Source: Fusicatenibacter saccharivorans
GTDB lineage: Bacteria > Bacillota > Clostridia > Lachnospirales > Lachnospiraceae
Assembly: GCF_015557635.1 (NCBI RefSeq)
Contig: NZ_JADNOP010000019.1
Span: 1 to 64,000 of the forward strand
DNA length: 64,000 nt
Direction of reading: 5' to 3'
The translations under genes and the position numbers were made by a program. Positions 7,408 to 16,026 of the stretch are shown piece after piece; within the stretch, counting starts at the first letter, position 1, and every line of letters begins with the position of its first letter. Under the pieces are notes generated by a model that did no database searches, had not been told where the DNA came from, and worked only from the letters and a program-made list of their open reading frames with translations.

Positions 7408-8890
7408 ACTCTTTCCCCCATCCGGCCAGATTCGCCCGGATCATCCGGCTCATCTCTGCCCTGATTTCTCTTGTTTCATCTGCGATGATCTGGAGGCTCA
7501 TCTTCCGGTAAAATTTCACATTCTTTACAGATGTATGCCCCAGTAGTTTTGCGATGGTCCAGTCATCCAGATGCAGTTCTGTTAAGCGGATACCATATAC
7601 ATGGCGGAACATATGCGTTCCAAATCCAAACAATTCTCCATGATCGTCCCGCAAATCTTTTTTCTGAATCAGATCCATCACCTTGTTTTGAACGGTATTG
7701 TACTGCATAGGTCTCTTGCTATTTTTCTCATCCACAAAAATGTAAACCGTATCTCCATACATTTTTCTAGTATATTGGATTGCTTTTTCAATCAGCAGTT
7801 CCAGTTCTGCACTGATAGGCTTCACAAATGTAGTTGTTTTCATCTGCCGGATCTGGATCATAGGATGTCCGTCCTGCCGATACAGGCAGTCTGTCTGCAG
7901 AGTAAGGGTATCAGATATCCTTGTTCCTAACATCTGGTGGATGACCATAAGCCGCTCCATCTGCTCATCCAGCTCCGCAAGCGCTGCATTAAAACGAATC
8001 AGCTCACTATCTGAATAGGATTTCAATTTCGGCTGCACCTGTCTGGGCAAGTCACTGGCCAGAAATAAAATTTCTAAATGTGGATACCCATATAATTTTC
8101 CGATGGTTTCCAGCAGTCCCCGGAGGTTCGTCAGATCTGCCCGGTAATTATTTACGCCCTCCGCTTCCGTTGCAAGGTACGTCAGATATTCTTCCAGCAA
8201 CTCCCGATTCAGTTCTTCTGCCGAATGGATATCGGGATATGTTTCTTTCAGATATTTGGATAGTCTCCGGATGGCTGTCAGTTCTTTGATAATTGTTGCA
8301 ATCGCTTCATGATGTAAATGTTCATAAACTGCCTTTTTTGTTTCTTCCCGTAAGTCATCCTGGATAATCGCTGTAAAATTCAAAGTCTGCACATTTTTAA
8401 TCGGATTCTTTTTATAGGCAATGTCCAGATTCTCTAATATCCAGATATCTTTCTCAATCTCATCCCGTTCCTCTTTGGCTTCTGTAAATCGATATGCCTT
8501 CCGCACATAAGTGATGAGGTTCGATGGCACTGTCTTTTCTTTCCCATATACGCTGATTCCCTGCATGGTCAGTTTCTGCCCATGTTCCAGAAGCCAGCTT
8601 CGGATTTTTAGCAGCCATTGTTCCCACTCCAGTTCCTGCAGGCTCTCTGCCCGGATGTGCTTATCCTTTACCATTCTGCAAAATCTCTGATAGATCACTC
8701 GTTCCTGTATCATCGTTGCCAATGCACATTGTCGGCTTCGATTCTCAATAAAGGAACGGAATTCATTTTGAAGCCCTTTTGTTGGAAGAAGTCCGAAATC
8801 AAAGCAATGGGGTTCTTTTACCTTCTTTTTCTCTTTTTCCTCTGCTCTTGCATAGCAGTCCAAATCGATTAGATATAATTTTTCATCCAT
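7394..8890 (-). CDS. Tyrosine recombinase, third member of the trio
   Basis: A 498-residue site-specific recombinase. The catalytic domain occupies the last third: Arg I in GTRISDTLTL, HMFRHVYG (HxxR) and LLGHTSVKNVKFYRKMS with the nucleophilic Tyr. The N-terminal part is a poorly conserved DNA-binding region. It overlaps the upstream recombinase by 8 bp and the TnpC gene by 14 bp. Standard Tn554 has only two recombinases, so this is the extra one. Confidence 0.85.
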   Translation of the reverse strand: MDEKLYLIDLDCYARAEEKEKKKVKEPHCFDFGLLPTKGLQNEFRSFIENRSRQCALATMIQERVIYQRFCRMVKDKHIRAESLQELEWEQWLLKIRSWLLEHGQKLTMQGISVYGKEKTVPSNLITYVRKAYRFTEAKEERDEIEKDIWILENLDIAYKKNPIKNVQTLNFTAIIQDDLREETKKAVYEHLHHEAIATIIKELTAIRRLSKYLKETYPDIHSAEELNRELLEEYLTYLATEAEGVNNYRADLTNLRGLLETIGKLYGYPHLEILFLASDLPRQVQPKLKSYSDSELIRFNAALAELDEQMERLMVIHQMLGTRISDTLTLQTDCLYRQDGHPMIQIRQMKTTTFVKPISAELELLIEKAIQYTRKMYGDTVYIFVDEKNSKRPMQYNTVQNKVMDLIQKKDLRDDHGELFGFGTHMFRHVYGIRLTELHLDDWTIAKLLGHTSVKNVKFYRKMSLQIIADETREIRAEMSRMIRANLAGWGKEYEQI

Positions 8891-10637
8891 GGAACCCTCC
8901 TTTCATCAGTTCCGCCGCAAAGCTGTGGGTTTCTTCCTGGAAATACACTTCACTGGCTTTTTCTAGTTTCTTCGGCATATAGTCCACATACTGCCTGGTC
9001 ATTTCTTCATATTCATGCCCCAAGTAATCCCGTACCGCTTGGATGGAAATACCATTATCATAATAAAGCGTAGCCAGGTTATGTCGGTAATCATGGGATC
9101 TGAAAATATATTCCCCGTCTGCAATCTGATTTTTCTCACAGTATTTCAACATTTGATACCGTAATGTAGCATACTGGAATGCTCCACCTTTTTTGCTTTT
9201 AAACAGGTATTCTTCTGGTCCGATCTGATATTTCTTTTTGTACACCTGCACCAGATCGTACAATGCTTCCGGAATGGGAATCCGCTTATACGTTTTCATT
9301 TTCACCTGATACACTTTCAGCCAGTAATCTCCATTCTTTTCTTCATAATCGCCACCTGTCAGGGTGCATACTTCACTTCCCCGGATTCCGGTACACCATA
9401 AATGTAGGAACATCAACCGCAGATGTTCCGGAAATTCTGCCAGCTTCGATAAAATTTCCGTATAGATTCTTTCCGGTACACTGCGGTCATTATAGACATG
9501 CACTTCTTTCTGCATATAATACACATGACGGAATGGAATCTTCTTCAGATATCCTTTGACTACAAGGAAATTGTAAAACTGCAAAATCATAAAGATTCTT
9601 CCATTTGCTGTTTTTTCACGGGTATCCTGTCTCTGAACGGATTCCAGATATCTCTGAATCTTCTCTGCCTCCACTTCATAGATCGGCTTTTCCTCTCCAT
9701 TGAAGTGTACCAGGAATGTACGAAGTTCCAGCAGCTTGATTCGGATGGTACTGATAGATAAATCTGTGATTCCAAACAGATACCGCAGATATTTTTGCAA
9801 AATCTTTTGATTTTCCAGGTTGGTCACCTCTTTAAAGGATACCCATTCCACGGGCTTGCTTGGATTCATTCGTTCTCTGGAAAAATGGAAACGTTCCAAA
9901 AACCACACATTCGCATTCCAATGAATTTCCGGTGCCTGTAAAAATAGGATTTTTCTGCTCATCCGCAGGATGCCAAACATAGTACTTCTCTTTTTCCCTC
10001 GAAACTCTTCCGAGAGTTCCTGCTCAAATTGCTGTTCTTTGGTCAGTGTCATTATCTCAATATCAGCCACTTGATGCTTCGCACAGAATTGGTAGAACCT
10101 TTGCAGTGCCAGCAGTTTCTCTTTTCTGTAACAGCCTTGGTAGGTATGGATTACTTCTTTCAGTACTGTAAAAATCTGCATCTTCAAATTTCTTGGGCAC
10201 TCCATGGTAAAATTCCACAACAGTTCTTTTCCATCTTTACTTGCTAGAAAGGATTCCGCAATCTCAATCTCCGGATAATGGCTAAGGCACATCCACTGTT
10301 CTCGATACTCTGTAGTATAGTTTCTTCTCCCTGCCAGTGTCTGCAGTTCTTCTTTCATCCGATGAATCACGATTCCATCAAATCCCCGCAGGCAAGTAAT
10401 CGGTGCAAGAACGGTTTCGTTCCTTTCCAGATATTCTTCGTAGAGGACCCTTAGGACTGCGTCCAACTCTGAAATATCAGTAATCCCCTCTTCTATCAGG
10501 AATTTCTTTACCCTGTTTCGTATAGTTCCATTTACCTCTGTGCAGGCATCCACCTGTTCACAGATTTTTTGTTCCAGTGCTTCCCGCTTTTCCTGAGCTT
10601 CATATACATATAATTGATAAGCGGGCATGTTCTTCAC
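8883..10637 (-). CDS. Large tyrosine recombinase (TnpB-like)
   Basis: A 584-residue recombinase, similar in size to Tn554 TnpB. Catalytic residues sit in TGIRGSEVCTL (Arg I), SHDYRHNLATLYYDNG (His-x-x-Arg) and YLGHEYEEMTRQYVDYMP (His and nucleophilic Tyr). The long N-terminal extension probably contacts the transposon ends. It starts 3 bp after the first recombinase's stop and overlaps the third by 8 bp, implying fixed stoichiometry of the three proteins. Confidence 0.85.
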   Translation of the reverse strand: MKNMPAYQLYVYEAQEKREALEQKICEQVDACTEVNGTIRNRVKKFLIEEGITDISELDAVLRVLYEEYLERNETVLAPITCLRGFDGIVIHRMKEELQTLAGRRNYTTEYREQWMCLSHYPEIEIAESFLASKDGKELLWNFTMECPRNLKMQIFTVLKEVIHTYQGCYRKEKLLALQRFYQFCAKHQVADIEIMTLTKEQQFEQELSEEFRGKKRSTMFGILRMSRKILFLQAPEIHWNANVWFLERFHFSRERMNPSKPVEWVSFKEVTNLENQKILQKYLRYLFGITDLSISTIRIKLLELRTFLVHFNGEEKPIYEVEAEKIQRYLESVQRQDTREKTANGRIFMILQFYNFLVVKGYLKKIPFRHVYYMQKEVHVYNDRSVPERIYTEILSKLAEFPEHLRLMFLHLWCTGIRGSEVCTLTGGDYEEKNGDYWLKVYQVKMKTYKRIPIPEALYDLVQVYKKKYQIGPEEYLFKSKKGGAFQYATLRYQMLKYCEKNQIADGEYIFRSHDYRHNLATLYYDNGISIQAVRDYLGHEYEEMTRQYVDYMPKKLEKASEVYFQEETHSFAAELMKGGFHG

Positions 10638-10640
10638 CTC

Positions 10641-11756
10641 CTACAGGAGTTTCTCCACATCATAAAGAGCAGAATGTTTTGCATAATATTGGTCACTGGC
10701 TTCCATAAGCTGGTCATCTACAAGGTTCAGATATTTGATGGTCGTGTCGATGTGCTTATGTCCATACGCCTCACTGATCATTTCCAGCGGCCATCCAGCA
10801 TCCCGCCTCATATTTCCGAAGTATCTCCGCAGCATATGGGGCGTCGTATGGATGCCTGTCTTTTTCTCCATCCGCTCCAGCATCCGGTAAACTGCGTCCA
10901 CCTGCAGTGCCTTTCCTTTTGTCTCTCCTTCGATGTTTACAAACAGCATCTGCTGGTGCTGTAAAAATTCCCGGTACTTGGACAAATAGAACAGTAAAAA
11001 CTGGAAGGTGGCATCACTGACTTTGGATCTTCGGTATGCCGCATTCTTCGCCCTTGCCTTGTTTTCATTGTCATCCCGGAAGAATACCCGGATGGTGTGT
11101 CTTTCATAATCAATATCTCTGGTATAATCTACCCCTAAGATCTCACCGATCCGGTATCCGGTCTCTGCCAGAAGCATGATCAGAAGCTGGTCCCTGCAGT
11201 TGGTACACTGCTTCAGAAGTTCCAAAATCTCCTGATGCTCTGCCGGACGGACGTTTCGTTCTTCCTCTTTCAGATAGCCGTTGAATGACCGGAACCGCAG
11301 CTTCCGTTTTACACCGATGGAATCATGGGTAGTAAAGCTGTCATAATATAATACCTTTAGCCTTTCCATATCTGCTTCCAGCTCTAAAAAACAGAAAAAC
11401 CTGAACACGTCTTTTAAGTACGCATTGCAGGTTTTATTGCTTGGCAGTTTCTCTTTCTTTTCATGCAAATGGTTTCCGGCTTTCAGCCAGTGGAGAAATC
11501 CCACATAATGTTCATACTGTTCCTGGAATTCCAGTTCCGCTACCTGGGACAGTTCCATCTCTTTTTCATCCAAATATTCCAGATAGAACCGGATGGATTT
11601 TGCCCTGCGGCCAACGGTATTCGGGGAACGGTTTGCTCGAATCAAATGCGTCAGATACTTGGACGGGAGCAGCACCATCTGCCAGCTCTGATGATCCCGG
11701 ATCAAGAAATATTCCTGTTTTCCTTCCCAGATATGTTCTACTGCATATCGTGCCAT
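10641..11756 (-). CDS. Tyrosine recombinase (TnpA-like), first gene of the module
   Basis: A 371-residue protein with a SAM-like N-terminal domain and a full catalytic set: TGYRIGEILG (Arg near 202), HMLRRYFG (His near 307, Arg near 310), GHKHIDTTIKYL with Tyr near 342. Size and position match Tn554 TnpA. The open frame extends to 11801, but ATG at 11756 (MARYAVEH) has AAAGGA about 10 nt upstream and is preferred. It lies just beyond the dinG-like stop codon. Confidence 0.85.
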   Translation of the reverse strand: MARYAVEHIWEGKQEYFLIRDHQSWQMVLLPSKYLTHLIRANRSPNTVGRRAKSIRFYLEYLDEKEMELSQVAELEFQEQYEHYVGFLHWLKAGNHLHEKKEKLPSNKTCNAYLKDVFRFFCFLELEADMERLKVLYYDSFTTHDSIGVKRKLRFRSFNGYLKEEERNVRPAEHQEILELLKQCTNCRDQLLIMLLAETGYRIGEILGVDYTRDIDYERHTIRVFFRDDNENKARAKNAAYRRSKVSDATFQFLLFYLSKYREFLQHQQMLFVNIEGETKGKALQVDAVYRMLERMEKKTGIHTTPHMLRRYFGNMRRDAGWPLEMISEAYGHKHIDTTIKYLNLVDDQLMEASDQYYAKHSALYDVEKLL

Positions 11757-11933
11757 TTTGCTCACCGTCCTTTCCTCTAACGCTATACACATTATACCCA
11801 CTTCATGTTCAAATAGCTATTCATCAATACCAACAATCTCTCCAAAACCGCCCCAAAACTGTACTAAATTTTTCCCTTAAAAGCGCCTGGAAAATAAGCA
11901 CAAGCAACAAGGCTGGAAAGCAGATTTTTCCTA

Positions 11934-13907
11934 TTATAAATAATACTCTACACCTTTCCGGCTGCGGATGAAATCCTGTACCTCTTTCAACTCTTCTGCT
12001 ATCCGGCAGGGTGGAAGCGCACACATCACATCTTCGTGATACTTGCCGCCTTTTACCGCCCGTATATCTAAAATAGACACCACGCAGGTATCGGTTTCTG
12101 TCCGGATGGCTCTCCCAAATCCTTGTCGCAGTTTCTTCTGCATATCCGGCACAATAATAGACTGGATATAGGATTCCAAAGAGTCATACGTCTCCTTCTC
12201 TGCTTCGCTGATCGGATCTGGTACTGCAAAGGGTAGCTTCACAATAATCAGCGAAGATACCATATCTCCCGGAAAGTCTACCCCTTCCCAGCAGGAGCCG
12301 GCTGCAAACAGCACCCCATTCTCCATGGTCTTGAACCGCAAGATTTCTTCCTGGGAATATCTCCATACTTCCACCATGGGAAATGGCAGGCTGTCTCTTA
12401 AAATCTGGTACACACTTCCCATCAATGTATAAGAGGTAAACAGTACCAGCGTATGTCCGTAAGTGGAACAGATCAAGGAATGGATCTGGTCTGCCACCAT
12501 TACTGCCTCTTCCCTGCTCCCTCTCCTGCAATGTTCCAGCGTCTTTGGCAGGTATAACAGACAGTTCCTCTCATAGGAAAAGGGGGACTCTGCCACATAT
12601 TCCTGCACGCCTGCTCTTCCTTCCAGCCCGGTGATCTGCCGGGTGCGCAAAAAACCTGCGCCTGCCTTTAGCGTTCCGCTGGTTAAGATGGCGGATATCC
12701 ATTCTTCCCGATCCCATAACATCTTCCGAAGTAATTCTGGGATTTCCCGGCTGGCTGCACACAAAACAGGAAGCTGCTCTGTATCGAATCGCAGATAGCG
12801 GACATATTTCTCATCGCTGCTGCAAAAACACTCCAGCACTTCTTTTGCATCCTCCAGCCGATTCCGTATCCACTTTGGAACACTTCGCTCCAGCTTTTCT
12901 AAAAGAAATTCCAACATTTCTATTCCTTCCCACAGAGAAATCACACTATTTGTTGTATGACGGAATGTTTCCCGGATTCCTTTTCCACTCTTCTGTTCTG
13001 CACCAACAACATGCAATGCATCATACAGGACGGTCCGCAGGATTCTTACCTCTTCCGTCTGATGTTCCCGTTCCAGATAATACGCTACCTCCCGGATATC
13101 ATCCATGCATAGATTTTTCCCAAACATCTGCTTTGCCGCTTCCGGTAACTTATGGGCTTCGTCTACAATCACGGTCCGGTAATCCGCCAGTAAAGGCTTG
13201 TATCCTTCTGCTCTGTGATACGCATCTGCCAGTAAGTAGTTGTGATTGCAGATTTGAATAAATATATCCTGCTTCCTGGATTCTTCCAGATACCTCTGAT
13301 AGCGGCACATCTGCCTGCCCGGACATTCTCTTGGGCAGAACTTCGGCACACAGACCAGCCTTCTGTCAAACCCGCTCAGATTTTTTACGCTATCCATGTC
13401 ATACTGTTTTCGTAGAGACAGCAACGCTTCTTTTTGGGCAGCATTCTTCTGTTTATGGCGAATCGCTTCGATTCGTTGTTCCAGCCTGTTGTCGCAGACA
13501 AAGTGTTCCTTCCCTTTCCGCACCACTGCCCGAAGAGGTGACTGAATGATCCCCTGCTCCAACAGCACTCTGGATAAAAATGGAATATATTCCGTCAATA
13601 TTGCTTTCTGCAATGCAATGCTGGAGGTGGACACCACTACCGGACGCTGCTCCAACGGATTTCCTCTCCCAGTCAGCATGGAATACTTCCGCAATAATAC
13701 GCAGGCTACCAGATAGGCATAGGTTTTTCCAATCCCTACCCCTGCATCACACAAGGCAATCTGTTCTCCCAGCAGAGCATCCAACATTTCATGGCAGAGA
13801 CGGATCTGCTCTTCCCGGACTGCCAGTCCCTGTTCCGGAAATAGCACCCGGAAGATCTTCTCTACTTCCTGATGCGCTCTTTTTTGATATTCAACTTTAT
13901 AAAACAT
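11934..13907 (-). CDS. dinG: DinG/XPD-like ATP-dependent DNA helicase
   Basis: A 657-residue superfamily 2 helicase. Walker A is DAGVGIGKTYAYL (near residue 60), the four-Cys iron-sulphur motif is VCVPKFCPRECPGRQMCRY (near 190), the DEAH box is VIVDEAHKL (near 250) and motif VI is QGFGRAIRTETD near 585. The iron-sulphur cluster places it with DinG/XPD, which unwind D-loops, R-loops and G-quadruplexes. The ATG at 13907 follows GGAAAG. It may help the ICE or be a target gene of the neighbouring recombinase module, which ends just past its stop codon. Confidence 0.85.
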   Translation of the reverse strand: MFYKVEYQKRAHQEVEKIFRVLFPEQGLAVREEQIRLCHEMLDALLGEQIALCDAGVGIGKTYAYLVACVLLRKYSMLTGRGNPLEQRPVVVSTSSIALQKAILTEYIPFLSRVLLEQGIIQSPLRAVVRKGKEHFVCDNRLEQRIEAIRHKQKNAAQKEALLSLRKQYDMDSVKNLSGFDRRLVCVPKFCPRECPGRQMCRYQRYLEESRKQDIFIQICNHNYLLADAYHRAEGYKPLLADYRTVIVDEAHKLPEAAKQMFGKNLCMDDIREVAYYLEREHQTEEVRILRTVLYDALHVVGAEQKSGKGIRETFRHTTNSVISLWEGIEMLEFLLEKLERSVPKWIRNRLEDAKEVLECFCSSDEKYVRYLRFDTEQLPVLCAASREIPELLRKMLWDREEWISAILTSGTLKAGAGFLRTRQITGLEGRAGVQEYVAESPFSYERNCLLYLPKTLEHCRRGSREEAVMVADQIHSLICSTYGHTLVLFTSYTLMGSVYQILRDSLPFPMVEVWRYSQEEILRFKTMENGVLFAAGSCWEGVDFPGDMVSSLIIVKLPFAVPDPISEAEKETYDSLESYIQSIIVPDMQKKLRQGFGRAIRTETDTCVVSILDIRAVKGGKYHEDVMCALPPCRIAEELKEVQDFIRSRKGVEYYL

Positions 13908-13945
13908 AGTACTTCTTTCCGCATGGCGTTAATACCACAAGAATA

Positions 13946-13970
13946 CGGCTGTGACATTTTCTCACAGCCG
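13946..13970. terminator. Hairpin between the small ORF and dinG-like gene
   Basis: CGGCTGTGA and TCACAGCCG make a 9-bp stem with a 7-nt loop just upstream of the helicase start and just after the stop at 13984. On the minus strand it is followed by TATTCTTG, a weak U-tract, so it may attenuate rather than terminate. Confidence 0.45.
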
Positions 13971-13983
13971 CATGTATCTGATA

Positions 13984-14193
13984 TCAACGACACACTCTTT
14001 TTTGATTTCTTATCGTTTCTTTTCTTCTTTGGCACCGTATTTGTCCTCGACTCCCCGGCTGCCACACCACCTTTATGGTAGGGAACATTACAGGCGGATG
14101 CTTCGCTTCGCACCGCTCGCAGATTTCCTGAAAGTCTTGCTGATTACAACTTAGAGTCCATCCTCTTCTTTTTTGAGAAGAATTTCGTATCAT
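13984..14193 (-). CDS. Small Cys-containing protein of unknown function
   Basis: A 69-residue frame with a strong ribosome site (GGAGGGGG about 4 nt before ATG at 14193). The N-terminal half carries LSCNQQDFQEICERCEAKH, a possible zinc-binding C-x10-C-x2-C arrangement; the C-terminal half is very basic. The upstream open extension to 14355 lacks a ribosome site and is not used. No family recognised. The rest of the gap 13908-14486 holds only weak hairpins. Basic charge and clustered Cys fit a nucleic-acid-binding role, but this is inference. Confidence 0.45.
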   Translation of the reverse strand: MIRNSSQKRRGWTLSCNQQDFQEICERCEAKHPPVMFPTIKVVWQPGSRGQIRCQRRKETIRNQKRVCR

Positions 14194-14485
14194 TATCCCC
14201 CTCCGATGATCCTGGCGAAAGACCTGCAAAAGTCCATTCACAGCTATAAGGAGTCGCTCAGAATGAGAACAGGCACTGACAGTTTTCTCACGAACTGATC
14301 CGCCATAGTCTTTGGACAGACCTTTCCATAACAATCCTGCAGTGCTTGTTCCCATCCGTCCTGGCGCTTATGCTGTCACGCTTCTATCTTTGGGAACGTA
14401 CCTGTAATGCTGGTATGCGGTTATCAAGGAACAAAGGGCTATTACCCCTTTCATATATAGAGCCGATGAGAACCTCCATTTTTCT

Positions 14486-14917
14486 TCACTTCCTCAAAAC
14501 TTTTTTAATTTTTTTCTTCAATCGCTCCATCCGTGTATAAATGGTCTTTTCCGGCAGTCCCATCTGACCCGCAATCTCACGAACAGAAAATCCCCACATC
14601 TTCAACAGTAAAATTTGCAATGTTTTCTTATCTGTTTCCATCAGAATCTGTAAAAGCTGTTCGTTCTCAATACTGTCAAGCAGCTGTTGGATATTCAGTG
14701 CAACTGAAGCTTCTTCTTCCGTCTTTTGCGTATATAATTCTTCCTGGTTGGAAGAAAAATGTTCCCAAAACCTTCGATCCGCATTAAAATCCTGCCAATC
14801 CAATTCCCGGATTCTTTGGATTACCTCTTCACTGACTCCGGATTCTCTTAAAATCTTTTCTTCCTGTTCCTTCCACTGTTTCCATTTATATTCTTCTTTT
14901 GCTTTATGAAATGTCAC
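14486..14917 (-). CDS. Sigma-70 region 4-like regulator
   Basis: About 143 residues ending in a sigma region-4 helix-turn-helix: LLKMWGFSVREIAGQMGLPE and KTIYTRMERLKKKIKKVL. There is no region 2, so it resembles the ICE/phage sigma-like regulators (ArpU/ORF7 class) rather than a complete sigma factor. The TTG at 14953 has no ribosome site; GTG at 14917 follows GGAGG by 9 nt and fits relatives that begin around TFHKAKEEYK. It overlaps the end of a 71-codon ORF by 14 bp and lies downstream of four TGACAG repeats. Confidence 0.75.
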   Translation of the reverse strand: MTFHKAKEEYKWKQWKEQEEKILRESGVSEEVIQRIRELDWQDFNADRRFWEHFSSNQEELYTQKTEEEASVALNIQQLLDSIENEQLLQILMETDKKTLQILLLKMWGFSVREIAGQMGLPEKTIYTRMERLKKKIKKVLRK

Positions 14918-15119
14918 CTTTCTTTTCCTCCGATCTGAATTTTTTGAAATCAAATCGGAGTGGCGGTGACCTTGCCTTTTTACAAGAAAAAGACTGTGTT
15001 AGCCAGAATCTTCTCCACAAAAAGAAAGATGCCGCAATCCTGTTTTGAATTGCGACACCACCAAACGCTGTATATAAAGTTAAATTTTTCTCTTTTGTAG
15101 CTCTTTCCGGCACATACAC
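14904..15119 (-). CDS. Small hypothetical ORF preceding the sigma-like gene
   Basis: A 71-codon frame with AAAGGAG 6 nt before ATG at 15119. It contains a hydrophobic/aromatic stretch (IAASFFLWRRFWLTQSF) and a basic end; no family recognised. Its stop lies inside the sigma-like gene, so it may act by translational coupling, or as a leader peptide. Codon quality is ambiguous and the DNA may simply be a structured leader. Confidence 0.4.
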   Translation of the reverse strand: MYVPERATKEKNLTLYTAFGGVAIQNRIAASFFLWRRFWLTQSFSCKKARSPPLRFDFKKFRSEEKKGDIS

Positions 15120-15182
15120 TACTCCTTTATGTCATGGAACGAATCCCATTCTTTACATAAAGAAGTAGTATACAAAACCAAG

Positions 15183-15221
15183 CTGTCATCAGACTGTCAG
15201 TTGTCTGTCAAGTAACTGTCA
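15183..15221 (-). promoter_or_regulatory. Four TGACAG direct repeats at exact 11-bp spacing
   Basis: CTGTCA on the plus strand begins at 15183, 15194, 15205 and 15216, giving four minus-strand TGACAG copies on one helix face. TATACT lies 10 nt past the last copy and is a likely -10 box, so transcription would run towards the 71-codon ORF and the sigma-like gene. Direct repeats at about 11 bp are the normal binding pattern of OmpR-family regulators, and one is encoded just upstream (15313-16002). Confidence 0.7.
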
Positions 15222-15268
15222 GTTTTCGGTTATTTCTTTTACAATACGCCCCCAAAATCTTCCCATAC

Positions 15269-15298
15269 AAAAAGCAGGCTCCATTTCGGAAACCTGCC
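15269..15298 (-). terminator. Intrinsic terminator after the pseudo-response-regulator gene
   Basis: On the minus strand GCAGGTTTCC and a complementary arm ending CCTGC are followed by TTTTT. It lies 15 bp past the stop at 15313 and separates that transcript from the TGACAG promoter. Confidence 0.75.
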
Positions 15299-15312
15299 TT
15301 CTATGATTCTTT

Positions 15313-16002
15313 CTATATTTTTAAACAATATCCAACCTCTTTTACACTGATGATTATATGTTCTGCATTTACATCTACATTTTTCAATTTCCGTTTCAAT
15401 CGATGTACCATGCAATAAATAATATTTGTAATATCCCCATGTGGGTACTCCTGCCATACCAGCTGATAGATCTGACTGTATGTATATACTCTTCCCGGTG
15501 TAGACGCTAACAGATATAGGAAATCAAACTCCCTTTTTACAACGGGGATTCTTTTATGCTCCCATTCTACTGTTCTTTGAAGTGGAAAGATTTCCAGTTT
15601 CCCGACCATAACAGGAATTTCTTCTTTTCTTTCCGATTTCCACTCTGTATAGCGACGGATCAATGCATATGCCTGCAGACTGATTTCTTCTATACACAGT
15701 TGCGTCAATACTACATCCGCTCCGGACTGAATGATCTTATTTCGCATTTCAGAATGATCCGGCAATAAAACAATCACAGGTGTTATCACCATCTTTCGGA
15801 TAGTTTCTACAAGTTGGCATATAATTTCCGGTTCTTGCTTTACCGCAATTAAAATCAAATGATAAGAAAATACTGTCAAGTGGGAAAGAGCGTCCTGAAT
15901 ATTTTTTGCTAGATAAATCTCTGTCTGTTGTTCCGGCAAAATCAAACTTTCCCATAGCACTTCTCCTTCATCCGCAATTACTATAATTCTGTTTTTCTTC
16001 AC
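15313..16002 (-). CDS. OmpR-type regulator with a degenerate receiver domain
   Basis: A 229-residue protein with a receiver-like fold (about 1-120) and an intact winged-helix DNA-binding domain (about 130-229; KREFDFLYLLASTPGRVYT, then TNIIYCMVHRLKRKLK). The usual phospho-acceptor segment LILLDxxxP is replaced by LILIAVKQEP, and the acidic pocket near the N-terminus reads VIADEGE, so phosphorylation is not expected. Such atypical regulators work without a kinase, sometimes as constitutive binders or ligand sensors. It follows the degenerate ABC-like gene by 24 bp and shares its promoter. The nearby 11-bp TGACAG repeats are a plausible target. Confidence 0.75.
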   Translation of the reverse strand: MKKNRIIVIADEGEVLWESLILPEQQTEIYLAKNIQDALSHLTVFSYHLILIAVKQEPEIICQLVETIRKMVITPVIVLLPDHSEMRNKIIQSGADVVLTQLCIEEISLQAYALIRRYTEWKSERKEEIPVMVGKLEIFPLQRTVEWEHKRIPVVKREFDFLYLLASTPGRVYTYSQIYQLVWQEYPHGDITNIIYCMVHRLKRKLKNVDVNAEHIIISVKEVGYCLKI

Positions 16003-16026
16003 ACCCCCATCTCTCTGTTCCTCATA

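Larger units (their letters stand above)
7024..11756 (-). mobile_element. Tn554/RIT-like module: three tyrosine recombinases plus TnpC-like protein
   Basis: Four genes in one tight minus-strand unit (3-bp gap, 8-bp and 14-bp overlaps). Two recombinases plus a small TnpC is the Tn554 plan; three tandem recombinases is the recombinase-in-trio plan. This unit combines both. It ends about 180 bp from the stop codon of a dinG-like gene. Outer ends were not identified; the KAP gene is probably cargo. Confidence 0.65.

Noticed and set aside
12845-13909. Plus-strand ORFs opposite dinG
   Set aside because: Pro/Ser/His-rich translations typical of antisense frames, without ribosome sites; the minus frame has all helicase motifs.
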